Shown: positions 45,636-57,011 of the stretch, piece after piece
Position numbering within the stretch: the first letter of the stretch is position 1
How the letters are laid out: each line of letters begins with the position of its first letter
Source: Aaosphaeria pasadenensis
Lineage: Eukaryota; Ascomycota; Dothideomycetes; Pleosporales
Direction of reading: 5' to 3'
DNA: 64,000 nucleotides
Assembly: GCA_022813625.1 (NCBI GenBank)
Contig: JAKLMB010000002.1
Coordinates: 186,001-250,000 of the forward strand
The notes under the pieces: generated by a model
What the model was told of the DNA's origin: nothing
The model's database searches: none
What the model saw: the letters and a program-made list of their open reading frames with translations, nothing else
Translations under genes and position numbers: made by a program

Positions 45636-46859
45636 GGGGGAGGTGCTAGTCGTGGGAGAGATATCAACAGGCTGGCCAGAGCATGATTCATGCGATGGAA
45701 CAGGCAACCAAGTGAGCAGCGAATACTAGGATTCAGCAGCAGCAGATATCGACGAATGGATTCGTGCAAAGAAGACACAAACAGAGGAGAGACAGTGTGT
45801 GGTATTGTGTAATGCGATCTAAAATTAAAATCCTCATGAGGCACAATGACCAAGGGTTGTTGCAGTGGGACTTGGGAATGAGTGTCCGATGACGCTAGAC
45901 GAGAGGGCGCTTTGGGTGGTTCAAACCAAGGGAATGGAAGGGAAGGGAAGGGAAGACGAAAAGGCAAGGCAAATCTGCCTCGTTGATGCTCTCGGTGATG
46001 CGAGTGAGCCCTACTGTCGCGCGACGTGTGTAATGTGATGGTTGATGCGTGAGAGGAACGAAGGAGGCTGTGTAGTCTGTGTAGAGGGAATAAATGGGGA
46101 ATAGTGGTCTTGGCATAAGGATGTCCCGTTCATGTCCATGTCCATGTCGACGGGTTATACCGAATGTGGACGGGAAGGCGACCAAAATGCCCCGCGACTA
46201 GCCAATTTGCAGGCTTTCCGTTACGCGCCGGGTGATGGAAGATTGTACGAGTCTGGTAATTAAGCGTCATTGTTGATATCTACGAGGTACCCACCTACGA
46301 GGTAGTTGCTGTGTAGGCACCAAGGTTAGTTACGAGTACTGTGTAAGACTGTAAGCTACGATTACGCTGGTAGCATCATTCTTACAAGACTACGAGTGGT
46401 TAGGAAGCCATGACAGGACTGGTAAAGATTATGATGAGGTAGCTTTGGAGAAACATGGACTTGTAACAAGGGGAATGCAATAATTTAATGGGTAATTGAT
46501 GGGCAGCTGCCACCCTACTTTTGGGGGTATTATGGCGTTGTGGTCTGATCTGGGTTGAGCTGGACGTTTCTGATTTTTATCTCCCGGCTTTGGGCGAGCG
46601 TTTTTTTTTTTTCGTTCGTTTGTGACAATTTCTCAGCCCCCTGCTCTTAGCTAGATTCCCCGTTGGAAGATCAATAATGTCTGAAAGGTGTGGTTTGTGT
46701 GTTTGTGTGTGTGGGAAGGGAAGGGAAATGACTATGCACGCGCGGGGGTTCTAACGACTGGCGAGTGGTTGGAAATGTGATTTGACATGAGATGGAAAAG
46801 GATGCATATTGGTTGTCGCGCCTAGAAAGATACGTGAAATAACAATCCGGTAATGATTA

Positions 46860-46876
46860 TACTCCGTACTCCGTAC
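46860..46876. repeat. Two overlapping copies of the dispersed word TACTCCGTAC
   Basis: TACTCCGTACTCCGTAC contains two overlapping copies of a word found in many other intergenic places of this window, at 7008, 7363, 15305, 15638, 22459, 25871, 35326, 35560, 42187, 46970 and 54085 (either strand, nine or ten matching bases). None of the copies I found lies inside a called coding exon. Confidence 0.85.
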
Positions 46877-48598
46877 GTACAAGACACAGGATACGAAGAA
46901 CGGGTATACGAGTAGACTGGCTATTGAAGTGATGGCAGTAGGAGGAGTGCAGGTGTATTGTGCACAGTGTACGGAGTATACTGTACTGTGTAAGAGTAGG
47001 AGTAGGAGTAGGGATAAGGTTGGTGTGGGGAGTGAAGTGGGTCGTACCTGCCTGCCCTACGTGCTCTTACCGCTCGCTCGCTGCTTAGAACTGAATACGA
47101 ATGTCAACCCAAACGATAATGACCACCTACCTAGGCACTTGATGACCAACGAACCATACCAAGACAAGGGAAATGAGGAAATCAAGAGGAAATGAGGAGG
47201 AGCAAATGAAAAAGACGAACATGAGAGTGACCTTTTAGAAGAACATTGTTGTTGTATTATAGTTTTGTGATAACGATTGAACGAGAACACCTTCATCTTC
47301 AGTATACATTCTTCCCCCATCAGCATCATCATCATATCACCATAATCATCATCATCAAATTACCCCTACACCGTGCTTGGATCTCTCTCTTCCTTCATTT
47401 CTCTCCTCATCTTTCTCCTTCCTCTCCCTCTCAAAGACTCACACTTTTTCTCTCACTCACTCACTCACTCTAAACACTTGTCCGTCTCTGTCTCGCTACG
47501 GCATCGCTCCACTAATTGCTGGCATTGTTGGCCCCCAATAGCCCCCCCAAGCAATCTTCTCTACCTCCCTTCCTGCGACCTACCCACTACCTACCGACCT
47601 ACTACCTCTTCACTCAAATCTCGTACCTGACTGACTGACCGACTGACTGACTACATCCTTACTCGATCCTCCTTTCGGAAATTCAGCATCAAACTCCTCC
47701 TCCTCATCACCTGTCGCAGGCCGTTGTCTTCCGCCCTCATTGTTTGATTATACGGGACTTTTCCTCCCTGTCCGTATTATTTCTCAGGTTGTCATCCACT
47801 CTCCGTGGCATTGACCCCACCACAACACAAGCTCACACGCGCGCACACCCCGCTCTCCCTCTCTACTCGCACCTTCCACCTCGTCCTCCCGCCGAACTCA
47901 CTCGGGATTTACTTTGTCTTGCCTGCTTATTCTCCCTACACTCTCAGGTTTGCTCTGAAATTGTTTCATCATACAGCATCCTGAAACTTGGGTCTCCCCT
48001 CTAAACCCGCATTTGCTGCAGGCGACCATCAAACCCATCCAACCCATCCAGTAGCAACAACAGGTTGGTGGGCAGGCAGGCAGGCAGACGGAGAGAGAGA
48101 CACACACATCGACAGACATCTGATCGGCGACCTGTACTCACCTAGCGATCTCGTAGGTGGTTGATCAAATCACTATTCGAGCTGGGTATTGCCATTTGCT
48201 GTTTTTTGTTTGCTGTTACTCCTACCGTTCATCCTTACTTCTGCTGCTGCTGTTATTTTTAATTTTCCAAATAGCAGCACACGCTTATCACAGTCGGGTC
48301 GGGGCGGTGCAACCAGACTGCGCCTCCGAGTACACCAATTCATCCACGCTCACCTTGGCCAAACCCATACACAATCTCACTCCAGCCTCACCAGGAACGT
48401 CTTCCTCGTCGTTGTGGCAGCCTTCCGACGACCCGTTCTATTCGTCATTCACTTCTCCGTTAAAGCTGCCGCGCCCACCGTTCTCCCCATCCAAGGCGAT
48501 CTGAGCCTGGTCCAAGCGTTGTCCTTGTTCCCCTCTCGTCTCGTCTCGTCGCGCTCACTCCAAGGATAGCAACACCCGCGCGACTCTATACCAACATC

Positions 48599-50851
48599 AT
48601 GGATCCCCACCAACGCGGTCGCTCGCCTTCTGCAGGCCAGCACAATCATATAAGACACAGCCCTTCCCCATCCCCTCATCCGCCTTTCAATACAAACTCT
48701 GGTTTGGGCCTCGATCAATCGCTGTCCAACAACGACCCCTACGTCAGCTTCAACTCCACCACCGTCACCTCTGCGGGACAACCCTTCGACCCGTCCTCGC
48801 AGTACCTCACCACCACTCAGTCCCCACAGTTCCCTCAAACCACATCTCTTGATAGCAACAACTTCCTTCAGTCCAGTCCGGGCCTTGCGCATCAATCTGC
48901 CAGCCCACACTTTGCGCCGCAAGGCAACCACCTCTCGCCCGACGCCCTCGACATCACCAACAGCAACGCCGACTTCAACAATTACTTCACGAGCAACAAC
49001 GCAAACCAAGACCAAGCGATCGACCCGTCGTTCTTGAATAGCACCCTCGACCCCCAGCTACTCGATTCTCAACCACAGAATCAGTCCGTCAATCCGTCTG
49101 ATCTTATGAACCAGATGGCGACCGCACAAGCGCATTCGCCTACCCCTCCTCACATGCTCCACGCCAACATGAACCACACGAGCCCGAGCCCGCATGCCTC
49201 CCCGAACCTCAACCAGGGCGCGTTTCCCTCCCCTGGACACTCGCGTCATGCATCGTTAGACCCAAATGCTGCTTTTGCGCAAGGTCAGGGCAATGAATGG
49301 AACAATATGGCGGCCTTCCGTGGGCACCGAAGGGCTCCCTCAGAAACATACTCGGACGTTTCTTCAGCACATGCATCACCATATCTCGGCAACAACGACA
49401 ACTTCGACGAGAATCCCTCTCCGCTCTTGAACCCCCAGCAAGATCCTTCTCTGTTCTCAGAGGTCATGCAATTCAGTCAGTTCAACTTGAACGATAATCA
49501 ACAGTCACACATTAGTCCAGGACACAGCCCCCACATCTCCCCGCGCCTGATACCCCAACAGCAGCAATCTCTTCCTCACTTTGCGCCCCAGAGCTTTGGT
49601 CTTGAGCAAGGCATGGGCATCTATCACCCAGGCCAGCCGCAGGAGCCATTCCCTAACATCAACCAGGCTGGCCCCGAGTTTGGGGGTCAAGCTGACACGA
49701 TGTCGCCGCCCGAGATCAACATTGACTTTGCTCCTCCCTCCCGACAAGCTAGCTTTGAGCCGCCAAAGCCAGCAAATTCAGCAGATGCTCTTAGCCCACC
49801 CGATCGATGTGAGTAGTATACCGATGCTTGTAGGTAATGAACCTGATGCTAATGCCGAACAGCTCGCAGCCGCAATAGGATACGTGCCAAATCCGACCCT
49901 TTCAGCAGTGCTAGCTCTCGTGCATCCACACCCGGCTCCGACTTCAATAGATCTCTTTCTCCTCACGATGCCAAATCTCGCTCACCGTCTCCGTCCAACA
50001 AGTCCTCGCGTCGTTCTTCCACCTCGAGCGTACCCAACCGTGACTATATCCTCGACCTCGCAGATCCCACAAGACCTGCCTCGAACTCGCCCGGTGATGG
50101 CTCCGGTGGCGCCAAACGAACACAGAAGCATCCGGCCACATTCCAATGTACCCTCTGTCCCAAGCGATTCACCCGTGCCTACAATCTTCGATCTCATCTG
50201 CGCACTCACACTGATGAGCGGCCATTCGTTTGCAGCGTATGTGGAAAGGCATTCGCCCGTCAACATGATCGCAAGCGACACGAGGGTCTTCACTCCGGTG
50301 AGAAGAAGTTCGTCTGCCGCGGTGTTCTGAAGGAGGGCGGTAGCTGGGGCTGCGGAAGGCGATTCGCCCGTGCCGATGCTTTGGGGCGCCATTTCCGATC
50401 AGAGGCTGGGCGCGTCTGCATTCGACCTCTCTTGGAAGAAGAGGCGCAAGAGAAGGGCGGCTGGGAGAGCCAAAATCAAAACGCCGGCAATGCCAACGGC
50501 ATGTTTGCCAATCCCATGGCCCCTCAGCAGTTTGGTGGGATGATGCCAGCACCGCAGCCTGGGTTTGAGCAGTTCCCCCAGATGGGTGGCATGGACCCTA
50601 ATATTGCGCCGGGCATGCAAGCTCCTCAGTACGGTCTTCCTGCGGCACTGCTTGCTCAGTACCCCGCGCTTGCGGGAATCCAGTGGGATGCACTCCCTCC
50701 TGGAGCACCCGAAGAGGTAGAGGGCGACATTAGTGGCCGAAGCAGTTTCGATGCTTCTAGTGGAGGCGAGCTTTTCGAGGACGACGAGGGTGCTCCGCAT
50801 CCAATCTACACAGGGGGCTGGGCAAGTGATTACGAGGCCAACGCTCGATGA
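48599..50851 (+). CDS. crz1: CRZ1-type C2H2 zinc-finger transcription factor
   Basis: Exons 48599-49808 and 49863-50851 flank a 54-nt intron, giving 732 residues. The first ~490 residues are disordered and rich in Asn, Gln, Pro, His and Ser, typical of the calcineurin-responsive factor Crz1/CrzA. The zinc fingers begin near residue 497: CTLCPKRFTRAYNLRSHLRTH, CSVCGKAFARQHDRKRHEGLH, then a third, irregular finger (CRGVLKEGGSWGCGRRFARADALGRHF). In fungi, Ca2+/calmodulin-activated calcineurin dephosphorylates Crz1, which then enters the nucleus to control ion- and wall-stress genes. A PEINID at about 371-376 fits the PxIxIT calcineurin-docking pattern, and the Ser-rich stretch SRSPSPSNKSSRRSSTSS before the fingers is a plausible phosphoregion. 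Both of those roles are inferred. Confidence 0.94.
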
Positions 50852-52384
50852 TTGTTTCTGCAAGGTGGTCACTTTTCCTGGTTCCTTCGGCCGTTCCGCT
50901 CTTCTGTCCTGTTTCTTGGCTTCTCTCGGTGCCTACGACCTTCGCTTCATTCGCTTGATCTGCACGAGATTCTAATCGATATTGCGTTTTGTTTAACGTT
51001 CTTTTTTTTGGCTATTGGACCATCATGTATCAACGATCTGGAACGGCCATCTTTGTTGCGCACTTTCATTCTTGGGATACCACTACTGTCACTGCTGTTT
51101 TCACGGACATGACGTTTATTTTAACGAAGGGGTACGTTGGTTGTATGGCCTGACTCCAATCGAGCAGGGTTTTGCAAGGGCTCTTTTTTGGCTTCATTGG
51201 GGGTTCAGTCCTAGCAGAGTTACTTTTTTTCTTCTCTCATTTTGGTGAAGGGAAACTGGCAACGACCGACGTTTTGAGAGACAATCCTGTCTCAATTCTC
51301 TTTGGTTACTCGAGGAGTTACGTTTGGACTGCACTTTTATAACCTGGGTTCTTCTCTTTATCAGTTTTCGGTTTTTGTTTATTTGTCTGGCTTTCTTTTT
51401 CTGGGGGGCTCTCTTTATTATCATTATATTTATAGAAGTGGGTGGGTTGGTGGTTCGTGAAAAAGACATTGACGGATGGTCCCGATATGTGCCTGCTTCC
51501 TCGGGGTAGAATCGAAGAAGAATCAAACATATTCAATTACTACTATTTTACTCGTCATCATCATACTCGTTTCTCACTTTTTATATTCTTCTGACTAATG
51601 TGTCGCACCGTGCTGAATGTTTGGTGAGGTGGTCGCCAAACTCGTTGGAAGTTTGAAGGGGTGGAATCGCATCGACGACCACGATTACGATTTCGCGAAC
51701 ATGCTCAATCGTTTTTGCTTCTCATTTTCTTTCTTCGTTTTCGGACGCCAACCGACTATTGTATCACAATTGATAGGAGACACTGACTTTTGATCTGAAT
51801 ATGACATATCCGCCAAAAGTAGGGAGAGGGAAGAAACATATATGGGTATACACATCACAACACATGCACCGCAAGACACTATTCGTATGATTTGATTTGA
51901 TATGATTTGATTTCATTCGAGATTGGCAGTTTTCCCAGGCATCCCTAATTCCGGTTCGATCTGATGCGATCTGATTTGACAAGATTCGTGGTGCTCGTTA
52001 ACATATGGGAGAGGAAAAACACGGCTAGTAGTTGGCTCATCATGACCCACCCCCTAGAAAAAGGTGGGCGAGAAAGAGGAGAAGGAAAAAGAAAGTAAAG
52101 GGAAAGGGGAAGCCCAGAATGTCCGATCCTCGGGTGCCCCCCTTGGATCATAGGGATAGATAAAAGGTAAATATTACAGTGTGGTCATGATCGATTTGGG
52201 TGTTGCGTCGGGTTTATTAGTGCCCGTCCTGTCTTCCCTTCAAACCCGGTGAACTCGGATCTCATTGTCCTGATCTCCCTTGCTCACCATGTCCCCCTTT
52301 CAGAGAATATGGTGACAAAGTGAATCGAAGAAAGAGCGATGAAGAGAGTTGTGGTGGGAGAGAAAGGCGAAGAAAGGGTGGCAT
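50852..52384. other. Convergent intergenic region
   Basis: 1.5 kb between the 3' ends of crz1 and the Stf2-like gene. The part after 50851 is T-rich and looks like a long 3'UTR. A TGATTT-type simple repeat lies near 51885-51915. No supported gene. Confidence 0.5.
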
Positions 52385-53205
52385 CTACGACGACTTCTTG
52401 GAGGCGTCCTCCTCCTCGACGCTCTTGTCCGTCGAGGCGGTGCTCTGCTTGTCAAGGTCGGCGCCCATTGGCCCGTGGAGCTCCTCTTCAAAGACAGGTT
52501 CAGGCTCAATGGTCTCGAACTTGGTCTTGAAGTCCTTGATTTGGTGTGTGCTCGAGTTGCTCCGGCGACGCGGATTGTTCATGTTGTATTGGTAGTCTTC
52601 AATCTCGTCTCCTGGATGGCCCCTAATTGGATCAAAGATTAGTTCCTGATCTGAAGATGACGTAGTATGCCATTGGTAGGTGTAGTGATTATGGGGACAG
52701 TGGAGATTGGGGGAGGGGTAGGTGGAATGAGTGAGTGGAATGAGGGTATCATCGGAGCATCATCCGTCCACATCTGGGCCTCCGATCCCACCTGGAGATC
52801 TGAGAGATGACGATGTATCCACCATATGCGATCCCTATTCCGTAGGTGGAGGTGAGGACCGTAGGGAAGGGGAATGGACGGGAAGGTGGCGCATATGATG
52901 AGTTGAAGGCCAACGATCACCGGATGATCAAGGATAGACAAGAGGCTTACCAGTTTCCCTTGCCGCCGCCGTCCTTCTTCGTCTTGCTTGGGTTCTCGCC
53001 GGCATGGCCAGACTTAGCAAAGAAGCGTGGGAGATGCTCTTCGGCTTCGGCGGTACCGTCAGCGAGACCGGCATGGTCGCGATCAGTATACTTGTGAGAT
53101 CGGGTCACTGGGATGGATTGATTAGTTGATTGATTGAGATGGCATCCATGATGACGATGATGATGGAGTATAAGATGGCGGGGTAGGTACGCTCTTCAGG
53201 GACAT
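52385..53205 (-). CDS. Stf2-like hydrophilin (ATPase-stabilising factor family)
   Basis: Three exons were rebuilt: 53205-53191, 53090-52951 and 52622-52385, giving about 130 residues. Conserved blocks are YTDRDHAGLADGTAEAEEHL, PRFFAKSGHAGENP, KTKKDGGGKGNWGHPGDEIE (across the second intron), RRRSNSS and KFETIEPEPVFEEELHG. Yeast Stf2 shares KKQGSGKGNWG..GDEI and is a heat-soluble hydrophilin linked to desiccation tolerance and F1Fo-ATPase stabilisation; the same function is inferred here. The second intron (52623-52950) is 328 nt, the longest in the window. The first splice is uncertain: the natural-looking CCCAG acceptor at about 53108 breaks the frame, whereas CACAAG at 53091 keeps it. A further 5'UTR intron at 53232-53305 (GTAAGT...CGCAG) is likely. 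Confidence 0.82.
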
Positions 53206-53327
53206 GGCTCGCGTGAGCTGACAGGTTGCTCCTGCGACAGCGCCGGTGGTAGTAATGGTACGGGAGGGCAGCGATGGTGATGATGATGTGCAGAGGTAGA
53301 CTTACTGATGGGGAGGTTGGATGGAAT

Positions 53328-53353
53328 GGATTGGATTGGATTGGATTGGATTG
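53328..53353. repeat. GGATT pentanucleotide run
   Basis: About five copies of GGATT in a row, in the leader region of the Stf2-like gene, adjoining diverged copies (GGATGGAAT and GGGTTGG). Confidence 0.85.
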
Positions 53354-54711
53354 GGTTGGAAGAGGAATGAGCAGTAGTAGTAAGATTGAAGGAAGAGGGA
53401 GGGAGAGGAGAGTAGCAGAAGAGGGGAAGTTGAGGTTCAAGTAGTCAGGCACGGGGAGGAGAAGGATGTAGGTAAGGTAGGTAGGTATAGGTAGCTTGGT
53501 AGATAGCCGTGAGTACTGGTACTAATCAAATAGCTAAGGTACCTAGTGGTCGCGGTGTTCGTAATCTGTCTATGTACGAGTATGATCTGTCCCGTATTAT
53601 GGATGCTTTGACTTGTATTTTTCTGTCTACCTCGTACTTTGTCTGTTCGTCTGTTCTGGTTGATTTGATCATCAGTCACTTGATCGATCACGTTGGGGTG
53701 TGAGGAGCTCGGGCCAATGATGATCGTCTCCTCATGGTGGCTTCATCCGAGCGCGGGCGGTGAGTTCTGTTGCGTACCTTGCAGGAAACGTGCTCTTTGG
53801 CGGGCCGTCTTGAGTTACAATGTTGTTTTAGGATGGGTTTGTTTGGGATGTTCGGGGGAGATGGACGGATGAAGGAATGAACTGATTGAATCGGTTTGCG
53901 GGTGCGCGAATGTGAGCGTGTGGGGGAAGAGGGGGCAAGGGAATGGCGTAGGACAAAGCAATAACGAATTGGTTTCATCAAGACAAGACGTGCTCACGCG
54001 AGCGGGCGGGGGTTTTGCTGCAAGCTGAGTAGCAGGAGCAGGTACCTTTCTTCCCTTTCCCTTTGAACAGAGTACGTGGCAAACTACTCCGTACCCATTG
54101 TTTGCAGTGCTCGTGTGACTGTTCCCAAGCTGTCGTTGAACCCTAGGATTACCAGCACGCGTGTACTGTGTATGTACTCCGTTCTGACGAAGCCGGATAA
54201 CTATGGCGACGGAATTGTGGGCGGTTGTTGCTCCGGCTCGACGAACAATACTGTACTAGAAGGTAACGCGAGGTACAAAGCTCATTGCGCATTGTATGTA
54301 TGTACATGGAAGTACTTGTCGATACGGAAGGGGAGGGGGCGCTACGTCATATTGCCGTTCTCGCAGCGGGATGAGGAAAGACACAATATGGGGCATGGTG
54401 CTAACTTGTAAGGAGTAATGAAGTGTGGTGATCTACAGAAGATTTGTTTACCTTGACATTCACTTGTGATCCTTCACTGTCGGAAGTGTAAGGGAATGAG
54501 GAATGAATCAGACTCACATTCATAGTCATAGTCACATAGTCTCTTAATGGTCTCTCATAGTCTCATAGTCCAGACCCCCTTCCTACTCGGACTCTTTCTA
54601 CCCCAGACTTTGGTGGTTCTAGTGCTATACCGTATCGGGACAAGTGTAAGGTTACCGGCACCCAGTCATTCTCTCTGAAAATAATCACACCATCCATTTA
54701 CTATGTAACTG

Positions 54712-54732
54712 TAACTAACTAACTAACTAACT
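54712..54732. repeat. AACT tetranucleotide run
   Basis: About five tandem AACT units (GTAACTAACTAACTAACTAACTACG region) in the intergenic DNA upstream of dre2. Confidence 0.85.
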
Positions 54733-55092
54733 ACGTCTACCTAACCTTAGTAAGTCTTCTCTGCAGGGACTTTCTGGCCGTCGTTTCTCCGAGGACGGCG
54801 GAGACTGACCTGAGCGGCTGAGTGATTGACTGACTGAGTGATTGACTGAGTGACTGGGAAATTTATTTGGCTTCTGCTTAGAAACCCTACCCTTTCCCTT
54901 ATCTTCTTCTCCCAACAACACACTTACACTCACACTCACACACTCTCTCTCTCCTACTACATAAACACAACTCCTCCCCTCCCCCACTTCGACAATTCAA
55001 CATTCGTCTTTTCTACACCCCTCTCTTCATTCTCCCCTACCTCCCGATCACACCTCTTCCCCTCTACCGCTCAGTCGTGATCCAACCCCACC

Positions 55093-56180
55093 ATGGCCCC
55101 ACGTACCCTCCTCCTCGCGCCGCCTTCCATATCCGCACATCCAGAAGTCCTCGACAGAGTATACGAGAGCCATGATCGCTCCTCCACCGACTTGCAGATG
55201 CTCGACCGTATCGCCGCCGACCTAGTCCAGCTCCCCGCCTCCACATACGACTCCGTCCTCCTCCTCACAGACGCCGACGGTACCACCCGCGAGAGCCACA
55301 AACTATTGGGTCGCCATGTCATGCCCAAGGTCGCTGCCGCCCTCAAGCCCGGCGGCATCCTCAAGAGCCAGGATGGTGTCTTTGGGGTCACCGACGGCGC
55401 CGAGAAGACCGAGGCCATCCTCGCCGGATTGATTGCCGGCATTGAGGGTATGATGAAGCCTGAGGAGGTCGAGAGCGTGATGATTCCATTGAAGTTTGGG
55501 AGGAAGAAGAAGGAAGCGATCGGTATCCTGAATGGAGCCACCAACGGTTCCACCAACGGCAATGGTGCAGTCAAAGAGGTCAATGGCACAAATGGCTCCA
55601 ACGGATCGTACACGGTAAACCCAGATGGCTCAGTGCCATTGAGGTTGAATGGGAAGCGCAAGTCTCCCGAGGCCTCCAGGCCCGTCCAGCCCTATGCTGT
55701 CGGTTTCGTCGACTTCAGCGACGACCTAGACGATCCCATCATTACCGGCGAAGACGATGATCTGATCGACGAAGATGACCTGCTCACCGAGGAGGACAAA
55801 CTGGGCGGCATCGTACAGCGTGAGTGGAATTTTCCAATCCACCTAAACAATTACTAATCCAATTCACAACAGCCCCCGAGTGTCGCCCCAAGGCAGGAAA
55901 GCGCAGACGTGCGTGCAAGGACTGCACCTGCGGTCTGAAGGAAAAGATCGAAGCCGAAGACGCCGAGAAGCGCACCGCCGCAGACACCGCCCTCAACACG
56001 CTGAAGCTGGGCGAGGATGACCTGGCCGAGGTCGACTTCACAGTACAAGGGAAGGTGGGGAGCTGCGGCAATTGCGCACTCGGAGACGCGTTTCGTTGCG
56101 ACGGTTGCCCTTACATCGGGCTGCCAGCGTTCAAGCCCGGCGAGGAGGTCAGGCTCTTGAACAATGACATCCAGCTATAG
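55093..56180 (+). CDS. dre2: Dre2/anamorsin, cytosolic Fe-S cluster assembly protein
   Basis: Exons 55093-55819 and 55873-56180 flank a 53-nt intron, giving 344 residues. Dre2 carries [2Fe-2S] clusters and passes electrons from the diflavin reductase Tah18 to cytosolic Fe-S protein assembly. The N-terminal ~150 residues form the methyltransferase-like domain (LLLTDADGTTRESHKLLGRH, LKPGGILKSQDG). A linker follows with an Asn/Gly/Thr/Ser-rich stretch (NGATNGSTNGNG...). The CIAPIN1 region at the C-terminus begins across the intron: C-X8-9-C-X2-C-X-C (ECRPKAGKRRRACKDCTCG) and the twin CX2C motif CGNCALGDAFRCDGC. All cluster-binding cysteines come from the second exon. The family is essential in fungi studied. 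Confidence 0.97.
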
Positions 56181-57011
56181 AGACCACGATGACGACTCTT
56201 TCTCTCACTTCTTCTTGTTTGCAAATACCTTTTTCTTTTAACGAACACATCATTCCATCTGGATTGGAGCATAGGTCAAGACGGTGGCATGATATCATCA
56301 TCATCATTAGGTCGGTCGGTCTGGATACTTCAAGATTGCATGGGTCACTGGCGCAGCAGGTGTTCTCGGTTTTTCTTCTTCTCAACAACACCAACATCTG
56401 GACATAAACGGGGTAAAGGGGGTTCTTCCCCCTCCATTGTTTTGATTTCACCGAACTCTTTTCAGGCGATATCGAAACCCGGTAAATAGTCTTTGTTCCA
56501 AAAGCAATGTACTCACAGTGCAAGGTACATATATGTAATACCCTCTTCCAAAATTCAACTCTTCTTTGAAATGATGTGATGTGACGGTTCCAAAGCCAAC
56601 TGCACTTTCTTACAATATTGATATGATATAGAAAGGCAGTATATTCTTTCCCCCATGAGGCTTTAACTTCTACCTACAACGCGAGTATATTCTAACCAGC
56701 CCGATTCCTTCCTATCTCCATCGATTCCACCGCACTCTGCTAACCACCAAACCCTCCTCCTCCTTATGTGGAGAAAACAATCCATAGAAGCTGCTTCTCA
56801 GCGGAACCAGAGTTAACAATCAAAAAGCGAAACACAAAAGAGCACTATGGTATAAAAGAATCTAAGTGTTGTCGCGAGTCCCGATTGTGACATCAAACGA
56901 CACACCGTCGCCGCACACACTTGCCTACCATCTTCCCTTTCCAACATATGCCTAACCCGTACTTCCGTATCCCCTCCCCCTCCTCATAGCAGATATGAAA
57001 ACGTCCCTCCA
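56181..57011. other. Convergent intergenic spacer
   Basis: 0.8 kb between the 3' ends of dre2 and the Axl2-like gene; AT-rich, with no supported gene. Confidence 0.5.

Larger units (their letters stand above)
45337..48598. promoter_or_regulatory. Long crz1 upstream region with pyrimidine-rich leader
   Basis: 3.26 kb between palA and crz1 without a supported gene. It has GGGAT x5 (45611-45635), a GGAAG repeat near 45937, overlapping TACTCCGTAC words (46860-46876), GAGTAG x3 near 46993, and TACGGAGTATACTGTACTGTG from 46970. From about 47340 to 48120 the plus strand is strongly C/T-rich (CTCTCC, CTGACTGACTGACTGACTAC) and contains many short upstream ORFs, suggesting a long mRNA leader. Confidence 0.5.
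53206..55092. promoter_or_regulatory. Divergent region between the Stf2-like gene and dre2
   Basis: 1.9 kb without a supported gene. It includes the likely 5'UTR intron of the Stf2-like gene (53232-53305), a GGATT pentanucleotide run (53328-53353), TACTCCGTAC at 54085-54094, a CATAGTC-rich cluster at about 54522-54570, AACT tetranucleotides (54712-54732), and a TGACTGA-rich block near 54820-54858. The last 150 bases are C/T-rich, as expected for the dre2 leader. Confidence 0.5.

Noticed and set aside
48449..49015. 188-codon minus-strand ORF
   Set aside because: Antisense to the first exon of crz1; composition is a mirror of its Pro/Ser/Asn-rich sequence.
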